Positions 33,666 to 40,870 of a stretch of 64,000 bases of DNA are shown piece after piece. Within the stretch, counting starts at the first letter, position 1. Every line of letters begins with the position of its first letter. Source of the stretch: a virus; the IMG/VR virus record IMGVR_UViG_3300037247_000353, positions 1 through 64,000 of that record; one strand, given 5' to 3'. The notes under the pieces were generated by a model. The model saw only the letters and a program-made list of their open reading frames with translations. It ran no database searches and was not told where the DNA came from. The position numbers and the translations under genes were made by a program.

Positions 33666-35266
33666 TAGGTAACTCCCGATTCTGTAGAACGAAGTGTGCT
33701 ATTACTTGAAAGTAATCCAAGAGAATATAATTTTTCACATAGTTCTTGTTTCATAGAATAAGATTTACCCATATACGCAACCCTATAGCCCGATGTAGAA
33801 AATTCATTAGGTTCTGTTTTAATCGAATTTATTGTTTTATTATCTATAGATACATAATCATGAATAACAAGAACCCCACCATATTTCATACAGCTATGCT
33901 TATTAGTATAAATGAGTGTTCTATTAAAATAATCTAGATAACAAGTATTCAAAAGTCGTAATTGTAATTGCCCATCAGAGTTACGAGCATAAACATAACC
34001 ATGATCATGGGCGCATTTCTTGCTACAAAATGTTTTACCCCCCTCCCAAGAACTATGACGCCTTTCTTTGCAAATAATACCACAGTTATAACATCTAATA
34101 GTTTTTATATGTGATTCTCTAATAAATCCTCCAGTAGAACCTGTTGGAATATTAGCTAAAGAAGATTCGGAACAGTCAAAGGTTAAAATAAATTCTTTAC
34201 TCTTAGTGTCAAAGTCTCCATGAATATTTGTAGATATATTATCCATATAGGGCATGGGTAGCAAGTGTTCTTTCAAAGTTTTACTATAAAGCCCCGGAAC
34301 CCTAATTTGTATAGGTTTAGAAAACCTATCATTTAGTTTGTTGTATCCAAGATCGTTAAGTATATTTATGAATTTTGAAGCATAAAAATTGTTTATGGTA
34401 AACACACGTCCGTATTTCCAAATACCAGGGCTTGTTTGGTAAATACAAGTTCGTGCTACAACTTGTTTATTTTTAACGCAATAAACCCCTTTAATATCAG
34501 GATGATAGGCTAATAAAGACATAGGGTGGTGTCCATGCTTTAATATTTCGCTCCAAGCCGTTATTTTATCATCAGTTAATGTCATACAGGTGCCAACCCC
34601 GTTGTTCCTAAACATATCCACATAGTCTTTGGGTTTCTCTGCATATATTAATTCAAGTGGTCTAGTTAATTCGATATAAGAATCAGCCAAAGCATTTATT
34701 TGATCATTTTTAAGATATTTTCTAATGTTTGTATACCTAGTAAGTGCTCGTATTACCGAGATTTCTTCATATCTTTTAATTTTTTTCCATGCTCTTGAAA
34801 ACGGACTCCAACTATTGGGCTTATCATACCTAATTTTATTAAATGTTTTTAGACCATCAAAACAAATGATCCAACAAATATTTTTTAAATCCGATAAATT
34901 AATTGTATCCAATACTAAATTTGGAAAAACACAAACATTACCAGGAGTCTTACTAGCAATTATTATAGGGGAATGTTCAAAAATCTTATCCATTTGTAGG
35001 CTCATATTAAGTCTATTATTTTGTTCACCAATTTCCAAATCCTCTTGAAATTTTAGATAGCGGATATGCAAAAACCTAGTTAATCTGGCAGCCGCGTTAA
35101 ACACTGGATCATTTTTTAAAATCTTTTGAGTTTGTAATAATTCTTTATATTGTATTTGTAATTCCTTTGACACTAGAGGTAAATAATCCTTTTCAATTAA
35201 TTTTAACTCCTTTGAAAGACCAGCAAAATTAATCCTACAGTGATCTCTATTAGCTACTTGTGGCAT
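33665..35266 (-). CDS. Unknown protein, paralogue of 35269, with zinc finger
   Basis: 533 residues. Central core (~195-345) contains GTCMTL, AYHPDIKGVYCVKNKQVVAR, WKYGRVFTINNFYASKFI and LPMPYMDN, matching in order blocks of the neighbouring 334-residue protein (SCMSPK, YTQGVYLKVANRGVARA, YYGIIYAESGFYRSLFL, CPLPYHD). After the core is a zinc finger C-Y-N-C ... F-C-S-K-K-C (~390-420). The core looks like a known but unassigned phage/plasmid family with a C-M-S motif. No function assigned. Confidence 0.6.
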   Translation of the reverse strand: MPQVANRDHCRINFAGLSKELKLIEKDYLPLVSKELQIQYKELLQTQKILKNDPVFNAAARLTRFLHIRYLKFQEDLEIGEQNNRLNMSLQMDKIFEHSPIIIASKTPGNVCVFPNLVLDTINLSDLKNICWIICFDGLKTFNKIRYDKPNSWSPFSRAWKKIKRYEEISVIRALTRYTNIRKYLKNDQINALADSYIELTRPLELIYAEKPKDYVDMFRNNGVGTCMTLTDDKITAWSEILKHGHHPMSLLAYHPDIKGVYCVKNKQVVARTCIYQTSPGIWKYGRVFTINNFYASKFINILNDLGYNKLNDRFSKPIQIRVPGLYSKTLKEHLLPMPYMDNISTNIHGDFDTKSKEFILTFDCSESSLANIPTGSTGGFIRESHIKTIRCYNCGIICKERRHSSWEGGKTFCSKKCAHDHGYVYARNSDGQLQLRLLNTCYLDYFNRTLIYTNKHSCMKYGGVLVIHDYVSIDNKTINSIKTEPNEFSTSGYRVAYMGKSYSMKQELCEKLYSLGLLSSNSTLRSTESGVT

Positions 35267-35268
35267 TG

Positions 35269-36273
35269 CTATCTCCGTGTCAATGTTTCGTGTGCAGGTT
35301 GCATATCTGAATCGAAGTATCCGCGATAATAATATGAACTACCTAGCAGCTTAGCTGATTTTGGTAAAAGCTTTTTTGGACCAAAATAAAACATATTTTC
35401 TTTTTTATTAAAATGACAATAATATCCTCGGCTTAAACAGTCGTGGTAAGGCAAAGGACATATTGGTTTTTCCAATATTTGTATTGCTGGAACCTTAAAA
35501 ACACTATTTATATTGGGGCGATTATCGTAGCAACTAGCGGTAAAACCCTTATTTTTCAAAATCGCCAAAAATAAAGATCTATAAAAGCCGGATTCTGCAT
35601 AAATAATTCCATAATATTTTTTAAATTTATGTGTTGGATTTTTTCTAATTAAGATTGCCCTAGCAACCCCTCTATTTGCAACTTTCAAATACACACCCTG
35701 CGTATATGGACAGTGAGAATACCACATAGACGGCCATAAATTATGTTCTTTATACAAATAGTTCCGTAACCAAGTATTATATGATGTACTTTTAGGAGAC
35801 ATACAACTAAGTGCATGAACCTCATACAAAGCAATATGATCTTCAGGAGTCTCACAAATTACCATCTTTGCAGAATTTTTTAATATCTTATGCATTATTT
35901 TTTGGGAGTAGTCTCGTATTTCATTATCCTTAAGTCCACTTTTATTTAACCTTAAATATTTAATCAGAAAAGAAGTTAGTTTTACAGTCTCATTAACTTT
36001 TAAATAGTTAGTTTCTGGAACTGTTTTTAGTTTTCTTTTTAGCCCAATTAAAGTAGGTTTAAATGTGTCTTCATCTATTTTAATCTTACGTTTAACTAGT
36101 TTTGTATTAAATTGAATATGCTTATACACACGCACACGACCCTCCCCGTTCAGAGAGGCTAATGGCAATTTTATGGGAATGGAATCTGGGAATTCTTTGC
36201 GAATAATACGAAATATAACATATGCTTCAGGGCACGTACTGTCCAATAACGTTTCAATAGATTTGGAAAACAT
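35269..36273 (-). CDS. Unknown protein, paralogue of 33665
   Basis: 334 residues; AGGAGC precedes ATG 36273. Shares the core described for the adjacent gene (SCMSPK ~155, GVYLKVANRGVARAIL ~195) but lacks the zinc finger. It is the first protein gene after the tRNA-like RNA, 26 nt beyond its 3' CCA, so both are on one transcript. No function assigned. Confidence 0.6.
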   Translation of the reverse strand: MFSKSIETLLDSTCPEAYVIFRIIRKEFPDSIPIKLPLASLNGEGRVRVYKHIQFNTKLVKRKIKIDEDTFKPTLIGLKRKLKTVPETNYLKVNETVKLTSFLIKYLRLNKSGLKDNEIRDYSQKIMHKILKNSAKMVICETPEDHIALYEVHALSCMSPKSTSYNTWLRNYLYKEHNLWPSMWYSHCPYTQGVYLKVANRGVARAILIRKNPTHKFKKYYGIIYAESGFYRSLFLAILKNKGFTASCYDNRPNINSVFKVPAIQILEKPICPLPYHDCLSRGYYCHFNKKENMFYFGPKKLLPKSAKLLGSSYYYRGYFDSDMQPAHETLTRR

Positions 36274-36298
36274 TTAAAGCTCCTACACATTTGATAGG

Positions 36299-36393
36299 TG
36301 GCGTCCCAGGCTGGATTTGAACCAACGTTTCACTCTCTAGTTATCCACTAGTGACTCAAGAGAGAGCGTCCTAGACCGCTAGACGACAGGGAC
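36299..36393 (-). tRNA. tRNA-Glu-like RNA with abnormal anticodon arm
   Basis: 95 nt on the minus strand. Acceptor GTCCCTG pairs with CTGGGAC (one T-T mismatch), then discriminator G and encoded CCA. D arm GTCT/GGAC with loop AGCGGTCTA and linker TC are nearly those of bacterial tRNA-Glu; T arm is GTTGG-TTCAAAT-CCAGC. The anticodon stem CTCTC/GAGAG encloses 24 nt instead of 7, and no T33 plus anticodon is found in register. Part of that insert (CTAGT-GGATA-ACTAG) can form its own hairpin. Either a non-decoding tRNA-like glutamate acceptor, a tRNA with an insertion needing removal, or a decaying gene. Confidence 0.7.
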
Positions 36394-36397
36394 ATAC

Positions 36398-36415
36398 GGG
36401 GGAATCTCTTCCCCC
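36398..36415. promoter_or_regulatory. Hairpin just 5' of the tRNA-like RNA
   Basis: GGGGGAA-TCTC-TTCCCCC gives a perfect 7-bp stem, 4 nt before the tRNA-like 5' end on the minus strand. No U-run follows, so processing signal or barrier is likelier than termination. Confidence 0.5.
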
Positions 36416-36419
36416 GATT

Positions 36420-36441
36420 AACCACTAAGAATTTAGCGGTT
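36420..36441 (-). repeat. Palindromic element, CTAA/TTAG family (copy 1)
   Basis: On the minus strand AACCGCTAA-N4-TTAGTGGTT, 9 bp with one G-U pair. The wobble is only possible in minus-strand RNA, suggesting an RNA hairpin. Sits 5 nt past the stop of the 36446 gene. Related hairpins are at 40.4, 41.5, 45.1, 47.2 and 63.4 kb. Confidence 0.5.
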
Positions 36442-36445
36442 TATG

Positions 36446-36883
36446 TCACGCTTGCCCTGAGAGCTTGTAGGAGCCAACAACAGTAGCCTTGCCTCGCCCT
36501 GGTCCTACCGCGAAATCACGCGACCGGAGATTGAGGGAAACACAGTCACCATCACGATTTGTGCCAAGGTGGGCATAGACATTATTACCCTCGGCAATCG
36601 TGAACAGCATATCATCTGCAACCTTTGAACGGGCCATCTTCTTATGCTGACTTGGGGGAAGGAAGTTCGCCTTAATGTCGTAGGAGCCCACGACAATTAC
36701 CTTCTTACCAGCCCCTGAGACTGATGTGAAGGCCAGATTACCATTCGCCATATTGATGCTGGCGAACTTTCCGTTTTGACCAATAGCACCGTAACGTTTT
36801 TGGCCAATACGACCGCTGGCCATGCTGATACCAAAAATTGCACCAACAGGGACACTACGACGAGTAGTTTTCTTATTCGGCAT
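36446..36883 (-). CDS. Hypothetical GC-rich basic protein (145 aa)
   Basis: Starts MPNKKTTRRSVPVGAIFG; Gly/Ser/Ala-rich with repeated beta units (VVGSYDIKANF and VVGSYKLSGQA; FASINMANGNLAFTSV). Much richer in G+C than the surrounding operon, as are 38691 and 45783, perhaps because these are highly expressed early genes. Preceded by a long structured leader. No family recognised. Confidence 0.65.
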   Translation of the reverse strand: MPNKKTTRRSVPVGAIFGISMASGRIGQKRYGAIGQNGKFASINMANGNLAFTSVSGAGKKVIVVGSYDIKANFLPPSQHKKMARSKVADDMLFTIAEGNNVYAHLGTNRDGDCVSLNLRSRDFAVGPGRGKATVVGSYKLSGQA

Positions 36884-36929
36884 TTACAATCCTATCTGGA
36901 TTTGGGTTTCAACATTATAGGACAGTAAC

Positions 36930-37116
36930 CTTACACCAGGGCGTCATGGCGACCCGATGCGACTTCGCTGCCCTTCACCAAAGTCAAGGTGTTCGATGAC
37001 GAGACCTGTTTTGTCACCTACAGGGAGGCGGACCCATGTATCTCGCCTTTAGGGGTGGTAGCCTTATTCCTAGGATGGCATCTGCCGAGCCAAAACTACC
37101 ACGCAGAACGCTTCTT
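36930..37116 (-). ncRNA. Multi-hairpin structured RNA region
   Basis: About 185 nt, GC-rich against AT-rich flanks, without a convincing gene. Four successive stems: GTGGTAG/CTACCAC (37055-37102, 7 bp), CGAGA/TCTCG enclosing CCTGT/ACAGG (37000-37045), CACC/GGTG (36977-36991) and AGGGC/GCCCT (36938-36974) with inner GCG/CGC. A promoter-like pair lies just upstream. Could be a stand-alone RNA or the 5' leader of the 36446 gene. Two short frames of 36 and 28 codons exist (sharing GTGA) but have no clear ribosome site for the first. Confidence 0.4.
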
Positions 37117-37122
37117 TCATCC

Positions 37123-37151
37123 ATTATCTAAATAATACCATAATGAATCAA
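37123..37151 (-). promoter_or_regulatory. Sigma-70-type promoter candidate
   Basis: Minus strand TTGATT (37146-37151), 17 nt, GATAAT (37123-37128). Transcription would begin about 37116, right before the first stem of the structured RNA region. Confidence 0.45.
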
Positions 37152-37358
37152 TTAAGTCAAATCAGATATAATAGTATTTATAATAGTTTGAATGTTTGTT
37201 ACTTCTTTACACCTAAACCCAGCACCTATGCTTATTGTAGAACCAATAATCATAGATATATGTTGTTCATGTATTATTTTAGAAACTATATCATTATCAT
37301 CCACTATATACATATTCCCTTTATGGCACCTGCAACCACATATAATTAATTTACTCAT
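37152..37358 (-). CDS. Small hypothetical protein (68 aa)
   Basis: MSKLIICGCRCHKGNMYIV then IIGSTISIGAGFRCKEV, a Rossmann-like/SLOG-like rhythm. Start overlaps the deaminase stop as ATGA. Function not assigned. Confidence 0.6.
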   Translation of the reverse strand: MSKLIICGCRCHKGNMYIVDDNDIVSKIIHEQHISMIIGSTISIGAGFRCKEVTNIQTIINTIISDLT

Positions 37359-37771
37359 AATTTATCGTACCCATCTTTTGTAGTGTAGTACACATTTTCA
37401 ATTTTAGCAAGTTTGATTAATTCTTGGCATATTTTGCAAGGTCTAGCCAAAGCAATTTCATCTTGTTTAGTTATCCTTAAAGTAAATAAACTAAGTCCTT
37501 CACAATTATCTAACCCCTGAAATAAAATTACAGCCTGCTCTGCATGTAGATAGGGATAAGGAGTAAATTTCACTAATGCAGGGTGAGTTTTATAGCTATT
37601 ATACCTTGATATAATTCCTACTGGGCCATTAACAAGCACAGCACCTAACCTAAATGTGCTGCCATCTCTACCACCTACACCTGGGCCATCCAAGGCTATC
37701 AATCTAGCTATATCGAACATACGTTTGTGCCGGGCTATTTCTATACCCGATATGAAATCTTTAAGTTGCAT
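37355..37771 (-). CDS. Cytidine/dCMP deaminase-like protein
   Basis: 138 residues from ATG 37771 (the longer frame to 37801 is inside another gene). Zinc signature HAEQAV (~80-85: His ligand and catalytic Glu) and PCKIC (~110-114: two Cys ligands) mark a cytidine/deoxycytidylate deaminase fold. Probably converts dCMP to dUMP for thymidylate supply or deaminates a related base; no thymidylate synthase is visible. Confidence 0.7.
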   Translation of the reverse strand: MQLKDFISGIEIARHKRMFDIARLIALDGPGVGGRDGSTFRLGAVLVNGPVGIISRYNSYKTHPALVKFTPYPYLHAEQAVILFQGLDNCEGLSLFTLRITKQDEIALARPCKICQELIKLAKIENVYYTTKDGYDKL

Positions 37772-37934
37772 TATTTTTTCCAGCGATTCTAATGGCATCA
37801 TTAATCATATCGCGAACTTGATGAAGCTCTTTATACGTCAAATATATTTCATATCTAGGTATATCATCAGGATTACCTTGAAGACAATAAAAATTTGTTG
37901 ATTTATCGAAAGATAAGGTTATCAGACATTTCAT
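37761..37934 (-). CDS. Small hypothetical protein (57 aa)
   Basis: MKCLITLSFDKSTNFYCLQG, then a basic helix ELHQVRDMINDAIRIAG. GGAG overlaps the upstream stop; its end overlaps the deaminase start by 11 nt. No family recognised. Confidence 0.65.
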   Translation of the reverse strand: MKCLITLSFDKSTNFYCLQGNPDDIPRYEIYLTYKELHQVRDMINDAIRIAGKNNAT

Positions 37935-37939
37935 GTAAT

Positions 37940-38263
37940 CTACTCCGGGGGTTTCAACATTTGTTGTATATTTTTAAACGCATGTTTTTTATGAATATCA
38001 GACATTTTAAATTGATTATCCTCTAAATCAGTTCTGTAATCTCCCTGCAAGACAGCACGATGATACTCAATTCTATTAGTCCACTTACCAAGAAATAAAT
38101 GAATACAGCCAAGACTTAATTTTTTGTCATAATAATTATACAATTGTGTTTTAATATCATAAGTTAAGGGTTTTGGCATAAGGGGATTAAATAAATGAGG
38201 AAAGTCTGTTGTAAGGACGCAAAATATATTTGTATATATATTTAACCTAGTAGGACTTTTCAC
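37940..38263 (-). CDS. ProQ/FinO-domain RNA-binding protein
   Basis: 107 residues from GTG 38263 after GGAGGAAC. Residues ~20-85 follow the ProQ/FinO pattern: FPHLFN, KPLTYDIKTQL, LSLGCIHLFLGKWTNRIEYHRAV, then GDYRTDLEDN (invariant Tyr, Arg and D-L). These proteins bind structured RNAs and hairpin 3' ends, protecting or pairing them. It lies in the same operon as the structured RNA region and tRNA-like RNA. Plasmids often carry FinO relatives, phages less often. Confidence 0.75.
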   Translation of the reverse strand: MKSPTRLNIYTNIFCVLTTDFPHLFNPLMPKPLTYDIKTQLYNYYDKKLSLGCIHLFLGKWTNRIEYHRAVLQGDYRTDLEDNQFKMSDIHKKHAFKNIQQMLKPPE

Positions 38264-38573
38264 GTTGTTCCTCCCTGGAAGAATGTATAACTGGTTTTAA
38301 ACCATCCCCATAATAAAGTAGACAATATATACCCGCCATATTTAAAGAAACAAAAGACCAACTACCAGTTTCTACATTAACAAAGAAATGTAAAGTATGT
38401 TTACTATCACCAAAAACCCCTGTAAGTAAGACAATTTCTCCATATGTTTCATATAGATCAAGCTCTTTATTACAATCTATTGATATCGTTGTGTTAATTC
38501 GTTCAGCAAGACTAGAAGTAGGCACAATAGCAGCAACACAAGCAATAGCTAATATCTTCAATATTTTTAACAT
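38247..38573 (-). CDS. Secreted/periplasmic hypothetical protein
   Basis: 108 residues with a clear signal peptide (MLKILKILAIACVAAIVPTS, cleavage near SLA-E) and a small beta domain with VNVETGSWSFVSL and MAGIYCLL. First gene after the promoter at 38602-38641. Periplasmic; perhaps envelope defence or superinfection exclusion, which is a guess. Confidence 0.65.
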   Translation of the reverse strand: MLKILKILAIACVAAIVPTSSLAERINTTISIDCNKELDLYETYGEIVLLTGVFGDSKHTLHFFVNVETGSWSFVSLNMAGIYCLLYYGDGLKPVIHSSREEQREKSY

Positions 38574-38601
38574 GGTGCTAATCCTCCTTTCACCATGTCT
38601 T

Positions 38602-38641
38602 ATTATACTATTACTAAACCCTTATGTCAAGGTCAGCGACC
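38602..38641 (-). promoter_or_regulatory. Consensus sigma-70 promoter with operator-like palindrome
   Basis: TTGACA (38625-38630), exactly 17 nt, TATAAT (38602-38607): a perfect consensus. Immediately upstream, GGTC-GCT-GACC (38631-38641) is a palindrome repeated at the 40758 promoter. Should drive the long leftward operon. Confidence 0.9.
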
Positions 38642-38642
38642 A

Positions 38643-38675
38643 AAAAAATAGGGCCGCCCACTAGGGCGGCCCCTA
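38643..38675 (-). terminator. Rho-independent terminator
   Basis: GGGCCGCCC-4 nt-GGGCGGCCC, 9-bp GC stem, followed on the minus strand by TATTTTTTT. Ends the transcript of the 38691 gene just before the next promoter. Confidence 0.9.
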
Positions 38676-38690
38676 AGTCTAGACAGAGAT

Positions 38691-39962
38691 TTATGCAGCA
38701 GCTTTTCCGATCTGTTCATGTAACACTTTGTAGATACTCATAATCGGCAGACGTTCTTCCTCGGGCAACTTGAAGATATTTGGAATATCCTCAAGACGCT
38801 CAACAGCCTGTTGGAAGCAGTTTGTAGCAATGCCGTTCGATTCACATTGGACCTCGATAGCCGCCTGAAGGTTGACCAAATCACCAGCAAGTGATTCAAC
38901 ACCCTGTTTATCCAGGCTTTCAATCATTTCCTGAACTATTCCACACACCTGCTTTTGAACCTCTTCCGGGATTTTAACTTCCCCGGTTTTCATTTCACGA
39001 GTCATGGCCTGCATACCTTGCCAAACATCTTCAGGGGTTGATCCTTCCCCAAGATGCACTTCAACCGGAGTAGCCGAGGAACTGGAGATAGTTGCCTCAC
39101 GTTGTTGCTTCTTACGACGTAGTTTACCTGTCTTTTCATCGGTTTCAATCGACGAAGAAACAGTATTCTTGCTGAACACCTTATCATGTAGCAGGTCTGC
39201 ATTATCCGCTGACATGTAAGTGAAGTAAGAATCAATATTAGGCTTTACAATAGGCTCTTTCTTTTTGCCTTTGGCCTCATAGACTATTTCAGGTTGAAGC
39301 ATATTATACGGGGCTGCTGGGGCTACAGCATGCTTCTTGGGGTTGAACTTGGTCCCATCAGCCTCTGCGGGGGTACCAAGCATAGGCCGAGGCGACTTCT
39401 TAAAGATCTTATTCTCAGCAATACCAAAACACATGAGGATACCCGCCCTGTAGCATTTAGGTAGAGTGCTTTTGAGCGTTGGGCTCTCAAGAGTGTCCTT
39501 GAACGCAACTCCAGTCTCAGTGGAAGCGTTCTCAACTTCCTCCAAGAATGCAGCTTTTAATTCAAGCCATGCATCTTCTTTCGGTACTGGACCTGAAGGG
39601 GTCAGATTTGAAAGGGCGATACCCCTAACCTCAACCGTCTTATCTCCCTCCTGCTTCACACCCTCTTTGACGCCCATGCCTTCAGTGGAACGCCACATCA
39701 ACTCAGCCATATGTGACATAATTTGAGCATAGATACTCGTATCGCCCTTGAGCGTGAACCCTTCCAAGTCCCTCAGAAGCTTAATAGCGTCCTTCTGAAG
39801 CTCCATAGCATCGGCGAGCTTGGGCTCGAAGGTACCTCTATCAGGGGCAATTTCGTCAAGCATAGGAAGCCCAAACGGCGGCAAATTATCCCCGGCCTTT
39901 GGGGCATCTTCAGTGGCCGATTTAGCTGCTGCTTCACGCTGTACTTTGTTTGGCTTACCCAT
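38691..39962 (-). CDS. Unknown early protein (423 aa)
   Basis: GC-rich codons, its own promoter and its own terminator: a single-gene transcript. Charged, helical sequence with a Lys-rich patch (KTGKLRRKKQQRE ~290) and Ser-rich linker; C-terminal helix ends GKAAA. No signal peptide, no recognised motif. Its isolation suggests a strongly expressed takeover or structural-regulatory protein. Confidence 0.65.
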   Translation of the reverse strand: MGKPNKVQREAAAKSATEDAPKAGDNLPPFGLPMLDEIAPDRGTFEPKLADAMELQKDAIKLLRDLEGFTLKGDTSIYAQIMSHMAELMWRSTEGMGVKEGVKQEGDKTVEVRGIALSNLTPSGPVPKEDAWLELKAAFLEEVENASTETGVAFKDTLESPTLKSTLPKCYRAGILMCFGIAENKIFKKSPRPMLGTPAEADGTKFNPKKHAVAPAAPYNMLQPEIVYEAKGKKKEPIVKPNIDSYFTYMSADNADLLHDKVFSKNTVSSSIETDEKTGKLRRKKQQREATISSSSATPVEVHLGEGSTPEDVWQGMQAMTREMKTGEVKIPEEVQKQVCGIVQEMIESLDKQGVESLAGDLVNLQAAIEVQCESNGIATNCFQQAVERLEDIPNIFKLPEEERLPIMSIYKVLHEQIGKAAA

Positions 39963-39985
39963 AACATATCTCCCATATTGGTAAA

Positions 39986-40027
39986 CCCTATTATCACAAT
40001 AGGGGTAAATTTCGGGAAATCCCGAAA
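39986..40027 (-). promoter_or_regulatory. Two palindromes in the 5' leader of the 38691 gene
   Basis: CCCTATT-5 nt-AATAGGG (39986-40004) and TTTCGGGA-AA-TCCCGAAA (40010-40027) stand between the promoter and ATG. Either repressor operators near the start point or mRNA-stabilising hairpins. Confidence 0.5.
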
Positions 40028-40035
40028 CTGCCTAC

Positions 40036-40064
40036 AAAATACGCCATAGGGAAATCTATGTCAA
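40036..40064 (-). promoter_or_regulatory. Sigma-70 promoter for the 38691 gene
   Basis: Minus strand TTGACA (40059-40064), 17 nt, TATTTT (40036-40041). The same pair TTGACA/TATTTT drives the rightward early genes at 40871. Confidence 0.8.
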
Positions 40065-40179
40065 GGAGAAGAAATTCCTAGAAAAAAGCTAGGAAAATCA
40101 GGAGGATGGCCAAAAATTTTAGGAAAATAGGATTGGGGGGAGGTTGACCTGTTGCGGGTTTGTTCCCGGCACGTTTTAT

Positions 40180-40401
40180 TTAAGAATAAAGATTCCGTAT
40201 ACATCTATAAAGCCAACGAGAACCAAGGCCTAATGTCAAATATATCAAAATAGCGGGAAGGGAGAGCGGCCAAAAGGCACCTGCCCACGCCATCAAAAGA
40301 GGAGACTTTCCAACAATATCGTTTGGGTCAGAGGAGGCGTAAACTATAGCTGTAATCACAGACATTACTAAATATCCAAATATTATCATTGAAGTAATCA
40401 T
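40180..40401 (-). CDS. Small two-helix membrane protein (73 aa)
   Basis: From ATG 40401 (MITSMIIFGYLVMSVITAIV) with GGGAGAAG upstream; a TTG at 40419 is the alternative. Two hydrophobic segments, the second LSLPAILIYLTLGLG, with a basic end. Function unknown. Confidence 0.55.
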   Translation of the reverse strand: MITSMIIFGYLVMSVITAIVYASSDPNDIVGKSPLLMAWAGAFWPLSLPAILIYLTLGLGSRWLYRCIRNLYS

Positions 40402-40424
40402 CACCTTCTCCCTTCCCAAATTAC

Positions 40425-40445
40425 GTCGCTAAAGTATTTAGCGAC
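40425..40445. repeat. Palindromic element, CTAA/TTAG family (copy 2)
   Basis: GTCGCTAAA-GTA-TTTAGCGAC, 9-bp perfect stem, between the 40493 and 40401 genes. No U-run. Confidence 0.6.
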
Positions 40446-40492
40446 AAACCCGGTCTTAATCCACCAGGGCTTCCAAAATTCCCACTATTTCC

Positions 40493-40720
40493 TCATCGGA
40501 TTTCTTCTTTATATGTGAGTGTCACCCCAAAATTAGCTATGTGATTTGGCTTAGAAAAATAAAAACAATAATCCTTAACATTCAGACTTGGTAAGTCAAT
40601 ATTTAGTGAACGTAACCAAGTAAACAAAGCCTCCTGAACCTGATCAGGGTTCATTTCAAAAGTCATTGTTCTTATAGTACTATCCTCGATGCATATTGTA
40701 GGACGTTTATCAGTAATCAC
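40493..40720 (-). CDS. Small hypothetical protein (75 aa)
   Basis: GTG start at 40720 five bases after AGGAGG; the longer open frame runs through the promoter. Begins MITDKRPTICIEDSTIRT; contains YCFYFSKPNH. First and perhaps only gene of the 40758 promoter with the membrane protein after it. Confidence 0.65.
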   Translation of the reverse strand: MITDKRPTICIEDSTIRTMTFEMNPDQVQEALFTWLRSLNIDLPSLNVKDYCFYFSKPNHIANFGVTLTYKEEIR

Positions 40721-40757
40721 AGAAACCTCCTGGGTTTGGATTAAGCTTTGCGACCAA

Positions 40758-40797
40758 ATACTACCAAATATATACCATTGCGTCAAGGTCAACGACC
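40758..40797 (-). promoter_or_regulatory. Sigma-70 promoter with operator-like palindrome
   Basis: Minus strand TTGACG (40781-40786), 17 nt, TAGTAT (40758-40763), preceded by GGTC-GTT-GACC (40787-40797), the same operator-like arrangement as at 38602-38641. Confidence 0.8.
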
Positions 40798-40870
40798 GGC
40801 CCCGGAAAAAATTCCTGACAGGCTGCTAGTCCCTTGATTTTTCTGAAAAATTTTCAAGAATTTAAACTTC

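Noticed and set aside
36299-36393. Ordinary type II tRNA (Ser, Leu) with a long variable arm
   Set aside because: If the inner hairpin is taken as variable arm, only about 12 nt remain for the anticodon arm and no 5-bp stem forms; acceptor and D arm resemble tRNA-Glu instead.
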